Source: Phocaeicola massiliensis B84634 = Timone 84634 = DSM 17679 = JCM 13223 (GTDB lineage Bacteria > Bacteroidota > Bacteroidia > Bacteroidales > Bacteroidaceae). From it: DNA of 64,000 nt. The stretch covers positions 414,236 to 478,235 of the forward strand of contig NZ_KB905473.1 of NCBI RefSeq assembly GCF_000382445.1, in the 5' to 3' direction. The notes beneath the pieces are model-generated. The model saw only the letters and a list, made by a program, of their open reading frames with translations. It did not search any database and was not told the DNA's origin. Shown one piece after another: positions 44,668 to 54,965 of this stretch (position 1 is the first letter of the stretch; every line of letters begins with the position of its first letter). The position numbers and the translations under genes were made by a program.

Positions 44668-45720
44668 TCAGTCTTTGTCTATCTTTACAATTTTTCCGTT
44701 ATTGGGGTCGAAAAGTACTCGTGTGTTTATTTTTTTATTGAATAAGTTATCTACTAATACTTCGGTGGTTCCAAATTGTGTAATGAGGAGTTCACCCTTA
44801 AAGTACCGTTTGGTGGGGCTGGCAACAGTGACTAATGCTTTGCCCGGAATATTATAAATAACCCCGTCTACTTTTCTTTTGTCTTTTGCCTTCTCGTCTG
44901 CCGGAGGTAGTGTTTCCTGATTAGTGACAGATAGATAAATGGGTTCTCCTGCCAAGTTCTCGTCACTTACTACACCCAACTTTTTTGAAAATCGGAAAGC
45001 GACTTTATCTTTCATGTCTTCTGTGGGAGTTACTCGGATAGTAAGGGTTTTGTCTTCACGATTGGTTATACCCGCAAACATTTGCATCATGGCTTGTTCC
45101 TGCTCGTCCAAATTGTCCAGCATCAGTTTCAGTGCTGCACCGTCTTTGGGCATATAATCAGCTTGTCCGCGGGTAAGGCTGTTTTTGCTTTCTCGGATAT
45201 TATAGATTTCTTTAGCTACCAGTTCGGCCATCTTTGCGGTGGAGGCAGTACTAAGAATCTCTTCAGTCATAAAACTACGTGGATCTATACGTTTCTTGGC
45301 TGTATTTGTAATCGGAGTAGCAGGTGTTTTTTCTATCGGTGAAGTAGTATTGATAGCTTTGATAATACCATCATTGGTCAGCTCCACTTGCGAAGCGGCA
45401 CTTTTATCTTTTAGTTTTACTACATATGCATTATCCGGGTCGGGGATACCGATAGCTTTCGCTTTGATACTTTTTATTTCCCAGTAGGTTTCCGGTTGGG
45501 CCGAGATGTTTGTCATACGCAGATATCTGTTTGCATATTGGCATAACTCTCCCGGAGTATAGGTCACTTTGGTGGCCACTACTTCCAGTTCTATTTCAGT
45601 CTTGGGTAAGTAATAAACTACACCTTCTCCCATGGTTCCCGGAGTATATTTACTGAAATCTTGTGCAGCGCTACTCAATGAAGTCAGTATACTTGCTGCA
45701 ATTATTAATCCTCTTTTCAT
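44668..45720 (-). CDS. DUF4831 family secreted protein
   Basis: 350 residues from the ATG at 45720, which starts a signal peptide (MKRGLIIAASILTSLSSAAQ); an upstream in-frame ATG at 45750 does not. The mature protein contains EGVVYYLPKTEIELEVVATK and YTPGELCQYANRYLRM, as in the DUF4831 group of Bacteroidales. Later comes ADYMPKDGAALKLMLDNLDE. Role unknown, probably periplasmic or outer-membrane linked. It begins 36 bases after the nnr stop and is likely co-transcribed. Confidence 0.8.
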   Translation of the reverse strand: MKRGLIIAASILTSLSSAAQDFSKYTPGTMGEGVVYYLPKTEIELEVVATKVTYTPGELCQYANRYLRMTNISAQPETYWEIKSIKAKAIGIPDPDNAYVVKLKDKSAASQVELTNDGIIKAINTTSPIEKTPATPITNTAKKRIDPRSFMTEEILSTASTAKMAELVAKEIYNIRESKNSLTRGQADYMPKDGAALKLMLDNLDEQEQAMMQMFAGITNREDKTLTIRVTPTEDMKDKVAFRFSKKLGVVSDENLAGEPIYLSVTNQETLPPADEKAKDKRKVDGVIYNIPGKALVTVASPTKRYFKGELLITQFGTTEVLVDNLFNKKINTRVLFDPNNGKIVKIDKD

Positions 45721-45756
45721 AATTTCCTTTTCTTGTATAGGTGAGGGCAAATATAG

Positions 45757-47292
45757 CTATTCTTTTGTAAATCCGGCTTTTGTTTCGCTTAATTTCTTCC
45801 AAGCGATGGGAAGTGCTTCTACAATATCGCTTGAAGTCATTCCTATTTCTCCTTTTTGCTGGGCAGCAATGTCTCCTGCCAGGCCATGTACATAGACACC
45901 TAGTCGGGAAGCATCTTCTTGAGAGTACCCTTGTGACAATAATGAGAGTAGGATACCGGTCAATACATCACCACTTCCGGCTGTTGCCATACCGGGATTA
46001 CCGGTGGGATTGAAATAACAATTTCCTTCCGGAGTAACGACGGCACTCCAAGAGCCTTTTACTATAATGTAGCTTTGCAAATAAGCAGCCAGTTCTTTAG
46101 TCTTGACTAAACGTTCATAGGTATCCATACACTTTCCGATGAGGCGTTCCAACTCACCCAAATGAGGAGTGAGAATACAACGTTTCGGCAGTCGGCTTAA
46201 CCAACTGCGGTGAGTGCTTAGAATATTCAGGGCGTCGGCATCCAATACTAGCGGTAGCGGACAATTTTGTATCTGTTCCATCATAGCGAGGGCGGTATCT
46301 TCTTCTTGGCCCAGCCCGGGACCGATAGCTATTGCTTGATAGCGGTCAATGTCGGTTGGCTCTGCAAAATAACGTTCATGTATATCGGTATGTACAATAG
46401 CTTCGGGTACAGTGGATTGCATTAAATCGTGATTATGGATAGGAACATGTACTGTCAGCAATCCGATACCAGAACGCAGACATGCACGGGCCGATAGGAT
46501 AGAAGCTCCTGCCATGCCGTACGAGCCTGCAATTAATAGCCCATGACCGAATGCTCCCTTGTGTGCAAATCGTTTTCGTGGTTTGATAAGGTTGCGTATT
46601 TCTGCTTCTTCAGTGGTGAAGAAAGAACTTTCTACTGTTCCTATAAATTCAGTCTTTAAACCGATATTTAATAACTCCCATTCACCTACAATATCTTCGT
46701 TCTCAGGGAAGAAAAACGAAAGTTTAGGCAGTTGGATGCTGAGAGTCACATCTGCACGCATGATATTTTGCCTTATATTATAGGTATTGTCTTCTCCCAT
46801 TAATCCCGAGGGAATATCGATGGCTACTACCGGTGACTTGGAAGCATTGATATATTTCACTACAGCGGCAAATCCGCCGTTTAATGGCTTGTTGAGGCCG
46901 GAACCGAATAATCCGTCTACTACGAGATGCTTCTCTGTCAGTACAGGCGGGTCAAATTTTGTACTTACTTCCGTAAAGTAGATAGAACCGCATTCTTTCA
47001 GGCGGTTAAGATTGATTTGGCATTCTTCGGATAATTTTCCTTTGGTATTGAACAGGAAAACTTCTACCCGATAATTCTGTTGTGACAGTAGTCGTGCTAC
47101 GGCCAATGCATCTCCTCCATTATTTCCGGGACCGGCAAAAACAACGATATGGAAAGAGGCGTCCCAACGACGCATAATGGTGCGTGTCAGTTCATGGGCA
47201 GCCCGTTCCATCAAATCGATGGAAGTTATGGGTTCATTGGCTATAGTGTATTTGTCCAGCTCTTTTAGATGGGTGCTCGAAATAATTTTCAT
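45757..47292 (-). CDS. nnr: Bifunctional NAD(P)H-hydrate epimerase / ADP-dependent dehydratase
   Basis: 511 residues from the ATG at 47292. The N-terminal YjeF epimerase (about 1-215) has GPGNNGGDALAVARLL and VDGLFGSGLNKPL. The C-terminal dehydratase (about 225-505) has GHGLLIAGSYGMAGASILSA, GPGLGQEED, DADALNIL, TPHLGELERL and GNPGMATAGSGDVLTGIL. Together they repair hydrated, damaged NAD(P)H. The fusion is the normal bacterial form. Confidence 0.95.
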   Translation of the reverse strand: MKIISSTHLKELDKYTIANEPITSIDLMERAAHELTRTIMRRWDASFHIVVFAGPGNNGGDALAVARLLSQQNYRVEVFLFNTKGKLSEECQINLNRLKECGSIYFTEVSTKFDPPVLTEKHLVVDGLFGSGLNKPLNGGFAAVVKYINASKSPVVAIDIPSGLMGEDNTYNIRQNIMRADVTLSIQLPKLSFFFPENEDIVGEWELLNIGLKTEFIGTVESSFFTTEEAEIRNLIKPRKRFAHKGAFGHGLLIAGSYGMAGASILSARACLRSGIGLLTVHVPIHNHDLMQSTVPEAIVHTDIHERYFAEPTDIDRYQAIAIGPGLGQEEDTALAMMEQIQNCPLPLVLDADALNILSTHRSWLSRLPKRCILTPHLGELERLIGKCMDTYERLVKTKELAAYLQSYIIVKGSWSAVVTPEGNCYFNPTGNPGMATAGSGDVLTGILLSLLSQGYSQEDASRLGVYVHGLAGDIAAQQKGEIGMTSSDIVEALPIAWKKLSETKAGFTKE

Positions 47293-47766
47293 ATTCAATC
47301 TCTTTTGTTTGAATGTGCAAAGATAACACTATTTACTAAAAGAGGTTGTGAGAAAACTTCGATACTTAGAATAAAAATGCTAAGTTTGCAAGCAGTATTA
47401 GCTGTCAATGCTTTAATAGTAGCTATTTTAGTCCTTATACTTAAAGGTCATCATTCTCATTTTAAGCAGAGATAAATATCTTCTTTAAATATCCATATAT
47501 CTTTGGTTTTCGACTTGTTTTAAAAACAGATTATTATCCTCTTTCTTAGCACTATTTATTGCCTTTTTACAAAAAATGGCAATAATATGCTAGAGTTAGT
47601 TTTCATATTTGTATATTTGCACCTGAAATACTAATTGTGTTTAAAAAATAATCAATTTATTAATCTTAAATTTGGATATGTGTAAAGGCAAAAACTTACC
47701 CAGGGGCAGGCGTCAACAAACGCATTCTATTCAATTAACAGTAAATACATCCTTAAATTAAAATCT
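47293..47766. other. Intergenic stretch between nnr and susC
   Basis: 474 bases. Minus TATCTTTG (plus CAAAGATA 47318-47325) is the likely nnr -7. TATATTTG at 47612-47619 is a likely -7 for the susC operon, giving a leader of about 140 bases. A 32-codon frame at 47377-47475 with a hydrophobic stretch is open but unsupported by a promoter. No repeat is seen. Confidence 0.5.
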
Positions 47767-50700
47767 ATGAGAAGAGAGCAATTTAAATTAGTAAGTGCGA
47801 TACTACTTTTATCTGGTTTTTCTACCGGATATATGCAAGCAGCACCTCATGCAGCAGCTACGGGAGTATCTATCGTACAGCAGGATAATACCTGTAAAGG
47901 TGTTGTATTAGATCAAAATGGTGAATCCGTTATCGGAGCTTCAGTTGTTGTAAAAGGAACAACTAATGGAGGTATTACAGGTATGGACGGAGATTTTATC
48001 ATTTCTAATGTGAAGAAAGGCGATATTATCGTTATTTCATTTGTGGGTTATGCAGAACAAGAAATTGTGTGGGACGGTAAGCCGATGAAAGTGACTTTGC
48101 AAGAAGACACCGAGACTTTGGATGAAGTAGTGGTGGTAGGTTACGGTGTACAGCGTAAGAGTTCTATTACCGGTTCTATCGCTTCTGTAAAATCAGACAA
48201 ATTGAAGACGGTTACCACTCCGAGCGTGGCCAATATGCTGCAAGGTAAAGTTGCCGGTGTAGTAGTTACACCTACTTCCGGTCGGCCGGGTGCCGGTGTA
48301 AGTATCCGGGTACGTGGTACCGGTTCATTGCGTGGTAATACAGAGCCTCTTTGGGTTATTGACGGTGTGGTAGGTGATGCCATGGCTGATTTGAACCCGA
48401 ATGATATTGAAAGTATCTCTATCTTGAAAGATGGTTCGGCTACAGCGCTTTATGGTTCTCGTGGTGCTAACGGTGTAGTGCAGGTTACAACGAAGCGCGC
48501 CACAACCGGAGGTTCTTCTTTCGATGCTTCTGTGAAGTTTGGTATTTCTCAACTGCAAAAGGGTAATCTTGAGATGATGAACGGTGCTGAATATTATGAT
48601 TATCTGGTTACCGCTTATACCAATGCCGGAACATTACAAGACCAACAGTGGCTTCAGCCTTATTTGAAGGAACAAAACTTTGATTGGTGGGATTTTGCTA
48701 CGCAGAATGCTTTGACACAGAACTACAACATCGGATATAAGTATGGTAATGACCGAATTAAATCTTATATTTCTGCTGACTATTATACAGAAGAAGGTGC
48801 AATCAAAGGATACGATTATGACCGTTTTACTTTAAGAGTGAACACAGACTATATTGTTAATGACCGTTTGACATTGAGAGCAAAATTGTCTACCAGTTAT
48901 AAGGAGACATTTGACCAGCAATATGGTTTGTCTCACACCAGCTATACGCCGTGGGATACTCCGTATGACTCTCAGGGTAATATAAAAATCGGAACAGAAG
49001 GTCGACCGAGCAAAGAAGATGCCGCCACTGCAGATCCACGCGATTACTGGTATTCCGACGGAAGCTCCAACTGGCTGTATAACAACCAATTGAACTGGGG
49101 TAAATCACGTTCTAATGCTATGGATATCGGTGCTGGTTTTGATTATAAGATTTTTGATTGGTTGACTTTTGTTTCTAATAACAAAGTGGGCTTGAGCAAT
49201 AGTTATGGTGAGAATTATTATGACCCGAAGGCTGTGGGACAAGAATCACTTCAAGGTACGATTTACAACAGTAATTCCAACGTTCGTACCATTTATACCA
49301 GTCAGTTACTTCGTTTCTTGAAGACTTTCAATGATGTACACGAAATCAACGCGTATTTGGGTTATGACTACGATGAATATCGTTATTATAGCATGACCGG
49401 TCAGGCTTCACAAATGTTTCAGGGTAATGAAATTCTGAACGGTGGTGTAGCTAATCCTAAAGTAGGTGGTACCAAAGTTGAAAAGAAGAATGCCGCTTAT
49501 TATTTTAACGGTAACTACTCTTACGATAATAAATACCTCTTTCAGGTGATGTTCCGTGTAGATGGTTCGTCACAATTCGGTTCCAATAAACGTTGGGCTC
49601 CTTTCTGGTCTGTCGGTGGTGGTTGGAGTATGCATAAGGAAGAATTCATGAGTAATCTTAAATGGGTGAATGAATTGAAACCCCGTATTTCTTATGGTAT
49701 TTCCGGTAACTTGCCTGGTGGTGCTTATGAATGGGCTACTATGCTGGCCAGTACTACACAATATGGTGGTAAGGTAGGATTGTATTCCAATTACTTGGGA
49801 AATCCTGATCTTTCTTGGGAAGAAACGGCTACTTTAGACTTTGGTTTGGATGTACGTTTGTTTGACCGTTTAAGTATTGTATTTGATTACTATCACAAGA
49901 ACGTAAAGAATCTTATTTATTTGAAGCATTTACCTGCGGTTACAGGTTATAACCGCCAGACTGCCAATAATGGTAAAATGACGAATCAAGGTTTTGAAGT
50001 AACTGTTACTCCTGAAATCATCAGAACTAAAGACCTTTATTGGGATGTTAGCTTCAACTTAGGCTATAATAAGAATGAAATTACTTATCTTCCTGACGGT
50101 GATGAACTTACATCACAAGCTACTGCTGTGGGCTACCCTTACAGAAATTGGTATTTGCGCGAATGGGCAGGTGTAGATTCACAAACAGGAACTCCGTTGT
50201 GGTTTAAAGTAGATGAAAATGGTAAGAAAACTGTAACCGGTGACTACAACGAGGCAACCCGTGTATTGTTGGATGAAGTGCCTACTCCTAAATTTAATGG
50301 TGCTATCAGCACGAACTTGACATGGAAAGGTTTCACTCTGAACGCTAACTTTACATTTGCTACCGGCGCTATGATTTATAATGGACAGCGTGCTGGTGCG
50401 ATTGACCGTGACTGCGGACGTAACTCTCAGCCTCCTATGAAATTGAAAGACGGATGGAGCCGTTGGGAAAAGCCGGGTGATATCGCTACACATCCTCAGT
50501 TGATCGATGGTGGTAATAACGGTGCCGATAGAGAATCCACACGTTATCTGGAAAACGGTGACTATTTCAAACTGAAATCTCTTTCATTGGCTTATAGCTT
50601 CCCGAAGCGTTGGCTGGAACCACTGGGTGTAAAGTCGGCTAATTTGAGTGTTGGTGGTGAGAACTTATTTACCATTACCAGCTTCTCAGGACAAGACCCG

Positions 50701-50796
50701 GAAATCCTGTATTCTGCAGATTATAATGGTAGTGCGGGAAGCTTCGGATATCCTACAGTAAGACGTTTTACCTTAGGATTGAATGTCCAATTCTAA
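47767..50796 (+). CDS. SusC/RagA-type TonB-dependent outer-membrane transporter
   Basis: 1009 residues. Signal peptide, then a carboxypeptidase-like regulatory domain (about 42-118: CKGVVLDQNGESVIGASVVV), TonB-box region TLDEVVVVGYG, plug (TTPSVANMLQGKVAGVVVTP, DIESISILKDGSATALYGSR) and a 22-strand barrel ending in LNVQF. The extended N-terminal signalling domain of anti-sigma-linked members is absent. It forms a complex with the SusD homologue 25 bases downstream and would import a glycan or other oligomer. Substrate unknown. Confidence 0.95.
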   Translation: MRREQFKLVSAILLLSGFSTGYMQAAPHAAATGVSIVQQDNTCKGVVLDQNGESVIGASVVVKGTTNGGITGMDGDFIISNVKKGDIIVISFVGYAEQEIVWDGKPMKVTLQEDTETLDEVVVVGYGVQRKSSITGSIASVKSDKLKTVTTPSVANMLQGKVAGVVVTPTSGRPGAGVSIRVRGTGSLRGNTEPLWVIDGVVGDAMADLNPNDIESISILKDGSATALYGSRGANGVVQVTTKRATTGGSSFDASVKFGISQLQKGNLEMMNGAEYYDYLVTAYTNAGTLQDQQWLQPYLKEQNFDWWDFATQNALTQNYNIGYKYGNDRIKSYISADYYTEEGAIKGYDYDRFTLRVNTDYIVNDRLTLRAKLSTSYKETFDQQYGLSHTSYTPWDTPYDSQGNIKIGTEGRPSKEDAATADPRDYWYSDGSSNWLYNNQLNWGKSRSNAMDIGAGFDYKIFDWLTFVSNNKVGLSNSYGENYYDPKAVGQESLQGTIYNSNSNVRTIYTSQLLRFLKTFNDVHEINAYLGYDYDEYRYYSMTGQASQMFQGNEILNGGVANPKVGGTKVEKKNAAYYFNGNYSYDNKYLFQVMFRVDGSSQFGSNKRWAPFWSVGGGWSMHKEEFMSNLKWVNELKPRISYGISGNLPGGAYEWATMLASTTQYGGKVGLYSNYLGNPDLSWEETATLDFGLDVRLFDRLSIVFDYYHKNVKNLIYLKHLPAVTGYNRQTANNGKMTNQGFEVTVTPEIIRTKDLYWDVSFNLGYNKNEITYLPDGDELTSQATAVGYPYRNWYLREWAGVDSQTGTPLWFKVDENGKKTVTGDYNEATRVLLDEVPTPKFNGAISTNLTWKGFTLNANFTFATGAMIYNGQRAGAIDRDCGRNSQPPMKLKDGWSRWEKPGDIATHPQLIDGGNNGADRESTRYLENGDYFKLKSLSLAYSFPKRWLEPLGVKSANLSVGGENLFTITSFSGQDPEILYSADYNGSAGSFGYPTVRRFTLGLNVQF

Positions 50797-50821
50797 TTTC
50801 TAATATCTAAATGAAAACATT

Positions 50822-52609
50822 ATGAAAATAAAATATATACTAGGTGCCATGGGAATGGCGTTCGGAATGACCGGATGCAACCTGGACATTACCATGTATG
50901 ATGGTGTGATGGAGGAACAATTCGACAATAAGAACCTTCTTGAATTATCTCAGGGAAGTTATCGTTTGTTGAAAAATGACGGTGGATTGATAGACAACGG
51001 ATATTATTTTTGGGCTTTTGGTGCTGATGATGTCACTTGGAACGGAACTTCAACCGGTTCAACTTTTAAATTGTATGATTATAGCCGAAACATTGCCAGT
51101 TCCACTACAGAATATACTTGGGAGCTCGGCTATCGTGTGATTGGTAACTGTAATAAAATTATTGAAATTATTCAGGGACTGGGTAATGAAAGTACTCGTG
51201 AGCAAACCATCATGATGGGTGAAAACTACTATTTGCGTGCATTGAGCTATTTCTTGCTGGTCAATGAGTTTGCACAGCCTTATTCTAACAACCCGACACA
51301 GAACCCCGGCTTGCCTTTGAAGTTGACAAGTGATCCGAATGATTTACCTCAAAGTCGTTCTACTGTTGCCGAAGTTTACGACCAAGTGGTTCTCGACTTG
51401 AAAGATGCCATCACTTATCTGACACTTCAGCAAGGAGAGACTCCCAAATCAAACATTTATGCTACCAAGGAAGCTGCTGAAGCTTTGTTGGCCAGAGTTT
51501 ATCTCTATATGGAGAACTGGGACGGTGCATGGGAAATGGCTAACAAGGTAATCACATCTGGCCGCTTTGAGTTGGAAAGAGGAAACCGTTTTGCTACTTA
51601 TTCACAACTTATTCCGGAAGACAACAAGGAAACCATTTTTGCAGTACGTCGTACACTTGACAAAGATGATGATGGATACAGCCGTATGGGTAGTATGTAC
51701 ATCCGTATCGATGGTTCGGGTTGGGAAGAAATGTCTCCTTCTTCAAGATATTTGGAGCTTTTGGAATTGCATTTGAATGCTAATGATATGCCTCAGGACT
51801 TACGTAGTAAATTTATCGTGAAAAGATACGTAGAAGATGGTGTAGCCGATTATACTCCGGTTGGATATCCAAATAATGTATATGAAGACTGGACGTTTGC
51901 TTATGCTGTTAAGCAAGCTAATACAGCCAATTATGAATACAAACAGTTGGATGTAGAAAAACAAGCTGACGGTACATTCCTTATTACCAAAGACGCTTCT
52001 AAATTTCAAAGCGCTACCATTCAAGAAGAAGCCTATAACACAGGTACTCGTTACTATGTAGTAGGACAGGACGGTAACAAGTATATAGGTCGTATCGAAC
52101 CTAAAGTATTTGATGCTTCTACTAAGCGTGGTAAATCTTCTCTTTTCCTTGTGTATGCTATCAACAAATGTTCTTACCAGGAACAGAGCAAACATTTGTG
52201 GTCACCTATCATTTCCCGTTTGGCAGAAATGTATCTGATACGTGCCGAAGCTAATTATGAAAAGGGTGGTTCCGTACAGGCTACTTTGGATGATATCAAT
52301 ATCCTTCGTGAAAGAGCTGGTATACCGGAGTGGACAATGGAAAACATAGCTACTGCTGAAAGCGGAAATCCGAAAGATGTTCATAAGATTATCGAAGAAG
52401 AACGTATGTTGGAACTTGCATGGGAAGGTCATCGTCGTTTCGATGTATTCCGCTGGCGCCATACTATGGATAGAAGATATCCGGGAGGACATACCATTGC
52501 TCAGGGTGATAAGTTCTATGAAATTCCATATAACTCTCCATCAGTATGTGAGTTTATTCCACAGCTTCAATATGATGCTTATCCTTACAAATTGGAACAG
52601 AACCCCTAA
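50822..52609 (+). CDS. SusD/RagB-type surface lipoprotein
   Basis: 595 residues, lipobox GMTGC with Cys19. TPR-like helices and the typical loop regions: YYLRALSYFLLVNEFAQPYS near 137-156, TKEAAEALLARVYLYMENWD near 218-237, and the C-terminal EERMLELAWEGHRRFDVFRW. It acts as the lid of the SusC pore and first binds the substrate at the cell surface. A 150-residue insert (about 330-440) is longer than in many homologues. Confidence 0.94.
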   Translation: MKIKYILGAMGMAFGMTGCNLDITMYDGVMEEQFDNKNLLELSQGSYRLLKNDGGLIDNGYYFWAFGADDVTWNGTSTGSTFKLYDYSRNIASSTTEYTWELGYRVIGNCNKIIEIIQGLGNESTREQTIMMGENYYLRALSYFLLVNEFAQPYSNNPTQNPGLPLKLTSDPNDLPQSRSTVAEVYDQVVLDLKDAITYLTLQQGETPKSNIYATKEAAEALLARVYLYMENWDGAWEMANKVITSGRFELERGNRFATYSQLIPEDNKETIFAVRRTLDKDDDGYSRMGSMYIRIDGSGWEEMSPSSRYLELLELHLNANDMPQDLRSKFIVKRYVEDGVADYTPVGYPNNVYEDWTFAYAVKQANTANYEYKQLDVEKQADGTFLITKDASKFQSATIQEEAYNTGTRYYVVGQDGNKYIGRIEPKVFDASTKRGKSSLFLVYAINKCSYQEQSKHLWSPIISRLAEMYLIRAEANYEKGGSVQATLDDINILRERAGIPEWTMENIATAESGNPKDVHKIIEEERMLELAWEGHRRFDVFRWRHTMDRRYPGGHTIAQGDKFYEIPYNSPSVCEFIPQLQYDAYPYKLEQNP

Positions 52610-52645
52610 CAAAAACAGATTTACTAATTCAAAATGGATATACAA

Positions 52646-53485
52646 ATGAAAAAAATATCATATTTACTTTTGCTCTTTTTCTCGGCCATTGTTTGTGGAT
52701 GTTCCGAATATGAGCAACCGTATGTCGGTTACATCGTTGTAGAGCGTGCCGTATTGGATGCTGCTGCCAATTCCAGTACTACTGTGATTGCAGATACAGA
52801 TATCTCTTCTGATATTGTTGTTGACAATGTAGACGCAGATTGGTGTCAGGTTTCGGTAAACGGTAAGGAAATTACCGTGACTGCAACATCTGCCAATACA
52901 GACAGCAGTTATCGTACAGCTACTGTCAGTGTAACATCCGGTTACCGCCAGGCTACTTTCACTGTATTGCAGAAGTATGATGGCCAAGAATTTTTGCAGT
53001 ATGATTGGACTCGTTGGACTGCTACCGGTAATGGTGTTGAAGCCAGTGATGGTGGTGGTTATCCCAGCTTGTTTAAGGAAGAACGTACGAACTTCTGGCA
53101 TAGTCCGTACAGTTATTCTGTGCCTCTTCCTTATATTTTGGAAATTGATATGAAAGAGGAACTGGAGTGCGCTATGTTCCACATCGGTAGAAGACACTAT
53201 GCACCGAATGGCAACAATTATGGTACTGTAAAGACCATGAATATTTATGCCAGCACGGATAATGAGAACTACGAAAAGGTAGCTGATTTTACTTTCGCAT
53301 TGCCGTGGACTGCTCCTGATGGAACTGTGGTAAAAAGCTATACCAGTCCGCTGATTCCGGCGTATGAAGAATTGGTGTTGTCTTCACCTGTCAAGGCCCG
53401 TTATTTCCGTTTGGAAATTACAGAAACCAATACGTCGAATAATGCATGCCAAGTGGCATACTTTAAAGTATTTGAAAGAATCTAG
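52646..53485 (+). CDS. Surface lipoprotein with BACON and discoidin-like (F5/8 C) domains
   Basis: 279 residues from the ATG at 52646. Lipobox IVCGC (Cys19). Residues of about 35-115 form a BACON-type beta-sandwich (ADWCQVSVNGKEITVTATSA...ATVSVTSGYRQATFTVLQ). The rest (about 120-279) resembles a discoidin/F5-8C carbohydrate-binding fold (FWHSPYSYSVPLPYILEIDM, MNIYASTDNENYEKVADFTF, VKARYFRLEI). It follows susD by 36 bases and is probably a surface glycan-binding protein of the same complex. No catalytic motif is seen. Confidence 0.8.
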   Translation: MKKISYLLLLFFSAIVCGCSEYEQPYVGYIVVERAVLDAAANSSTTVIADTDISSDIVVDNVDADWCQVSVNGKEITVTATSANTDSSYRTATVSVTSGYRQATFTVLQKYDGQEFLQYDWTRWTATGNGVEASDGGGYPSLFKEERTNFWHSPYSYSVPLPYILEIDMKEELECAMFHIGRRHYAPNGNNYGTVKTMNIYASTDNENYEKVADFTFALPWTAPDGTVVKSYTSPLIPAYEELVLSSPVKARYFRLEITETNTSNNACQVAYFKVFERI

Positions 53486-53524
53486 TTAAGATTTGATGAA
53501 CTTTTAATACCGACTCTCTTTTGT

Positions 53525-53565
53525 GGAGGATGTTTGGAGATTTATTTCCGGCATCCTCCTTTTTT
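53525..53565 (+). terminator. Terminator of the susCD operon
   Basis: GGAGGATG (53525-53532) and CATCCTCC (53552-53559), then TTTTTT at 53560-53565. Confidence 0.8.
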
Positions 53566-53614
53566 GTATATTACAAAACGTATGGATAGATTTCATAAAA
53601 TCGAATTAAAACAC

Positions 53615-53622
53615 TATTTTTG
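53615..53622 (+). promoter_or_regulatory. -7 element of hpt-adk
   Basis: TATTTTTG, 25 bases before the ATG at 53647. It overlaps the earlier in-frame ATG at 53620 and so excludes it. Confidence 0.55.
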
Positions 53623-53646
53623 CACCGATTTAATAAAAATACGGTT

Positions 53647-54183
53647 ATGGATACCATTCAGATAAAAGACAAGCGTTTCACGACTTTCATTCCCGAAGAG
53701 CGGATATTGAGAGAAGTAGAACGGGTAGCGAGTGAAATTAACCGGGATTTAGAAGGTACGAATCCCCTGTTTCTAAGTGTGCTCAACGGTTCGTTCATGT
53801 TTGCAGCCGATTTAATGCGTAACCTTACCATCCCCAGTGAGATATCTTTTGTAAAACTAGCTTCTTATGCCGGCACATCGTCTACCGGTAAAGTGAAAGA
53901 GTTGGTTGGTTTGAATGACGATATCGAAGGTCGTACAGTGGTGATTGTAGAAGATATCGTGGATACGGGAGTCACAATGAAACATTTATTGGAGACACTT
54001 CAAGCAAAGAACCCGAAGGAAATTCGTATTGCCACATTGCTGTTGAAGCCTGATAAACTGAAGGTAGATTTGAATATACATTATATAGCTATGCGTATTC
54101 CTAATGATTTTATTGTCGGTTATGGACTTGATTATGACGGCTTGGGGCGCAATTACCGTGATATCTATACTGTAATAGAGTAA
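53647..54183 (+). CDS. hpt: Hypoxanthine phosphoribosyltransferase
   Basis: 178 residues, cytosolic purine salvage (hypoxanthine or guanine plus PRPP to IMP or GMP). LSVLNGSFMFAADLMRNL is near 44-61. The PRPP-binding motif VVIVEDIVDTGVTMKHLL is near 98-115, and FIVGYGLDYDGLGRNYRDI near 156-174 is the family tail. The length is normal. Operon with adk, 40 bases apart. Confidence 0.95.
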   Translation: MDTIQIKDKRFTTFIPEERILREVERVASEINRDLEGTNPLFLSVLNGSFMFAADLMRNLTIPSEISFVKLASYAGTSSTGKVKELVGLNDDIEGRTVVIVEDIVDTGVTMKHLLETLQAKNPKEIRIATLLLKPDKLKVDLNIHYIAMRIPNDFIVGYGLDYDGLGRNYRDIYTVIE

Positions 54184-54223
54184 GAATTATACAACTAAAT
54201 ATAATAATAAAAGGTAAAACAAG

Positions 54224-54796
54224 ATGTTGAACATTGTAATTTTCGGTGCTCCGGGTTCGGGAAAAGGTACTCAGAGTGAACGTATTGTAGAGAAATTCGG
54301 TATTAATCACATTTCAACAGGAGATGTGCTTCGTGCAGAAATAAAGAATGGTACAGAACTGGGCAAAACTGCTAAAGGTTATATTGACCAGGGTCAGTTA
54401 CTTCCTGATGAGCTGATTATCGACATCCTGGCTAGCACATTGGATAGTTTCAAGGATAGCAAAGGAGTTATTTTCGACGGTTTCCCCAGAACGATTGCTC
54501 AGGCAGAAGCGTTGAAGAAGATGTTGTCGGAACGCGGACAGGAAGTTTCTATTATGTTGGACCTTGATGTTCCCGAAGACGAACTGATGACGCGTCTGAT
54601 TAAACGTGGACAGGAGTCAGGTCGTGCAGATGATAATGAAGAGACTATCAAGAAACGCCTTACTGTTTACCATTCGCAGACAGCTCCGCTGATTGACTGG
54701 TATAAAAAGGAAGGCAAATATCAGCATATTAACGGATTGGGTAATTTAGAAACAATTACGCAAGACATCTGTAAGGCTGTTGATGCAGTGAAGTAA
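54224..54796 (+). CDS. adk: Adenylate kinase
   Basis: 190 residues. The P-loop GAPGSGKGTQSERIVEKFG is at 8-26, followed by HISTGDVLR, FDGFPRTIAQAEAL and the LID region TRLIKRGQESGRADDNEETI. The LID is the short type without zinc cysteines. The enzyme balances ATP, ADP and AMP. A clear terminator follows. Confidence 0.97.
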   Translation: MLNIVIFGAPGSGKGTQSERIVEKFGINHISTGDVLRAEIKNGTELGKTAKGYIDQGQLLPDELIIDILASTLDSFKDSKGVIFDGFPRTIAQAEALKKMLSERGQEVSIMLDLDVPEDELMTRLIKRGQESGRADDNEETIKKRLTVYHSQTAPLIDWYKKEGKYQHINGLGNLETITQDICKAVDAVK

Positions 54797-54820
54797 GTTA
54801 TATTTTATCGTATAGAATAA

Positions 54821-54866
54821 AAAGAGGCTCAACAATGGATAGGAATATCTTTTGTTGAGCCTCTTT
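54821..54866 (+). terminator. Terminator of hpt-adk
   Basis: AAAGAGGCTCAACAA (54821-54835) and TTGTTGAGCCTCTTT (54852-54866), perfect 15-bp arms. Confidence 0.8.
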
Positions 54867-54965
54867 GTTATGGGGACCCGGTTTTTTCCGATATGTTTGT
54901 GAAGCATATAGATAAGACATGCCAAGAAATGGAAAAAGAATAAATATTTGTTTCTGTTAAAAAAC

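Noticed and set aside
47377..47475. 32-codon frame with a hydrophobic stretch upstream of susC
   Set aside because: No promoter box at the right distance and no neighbour link; too short to support alone.
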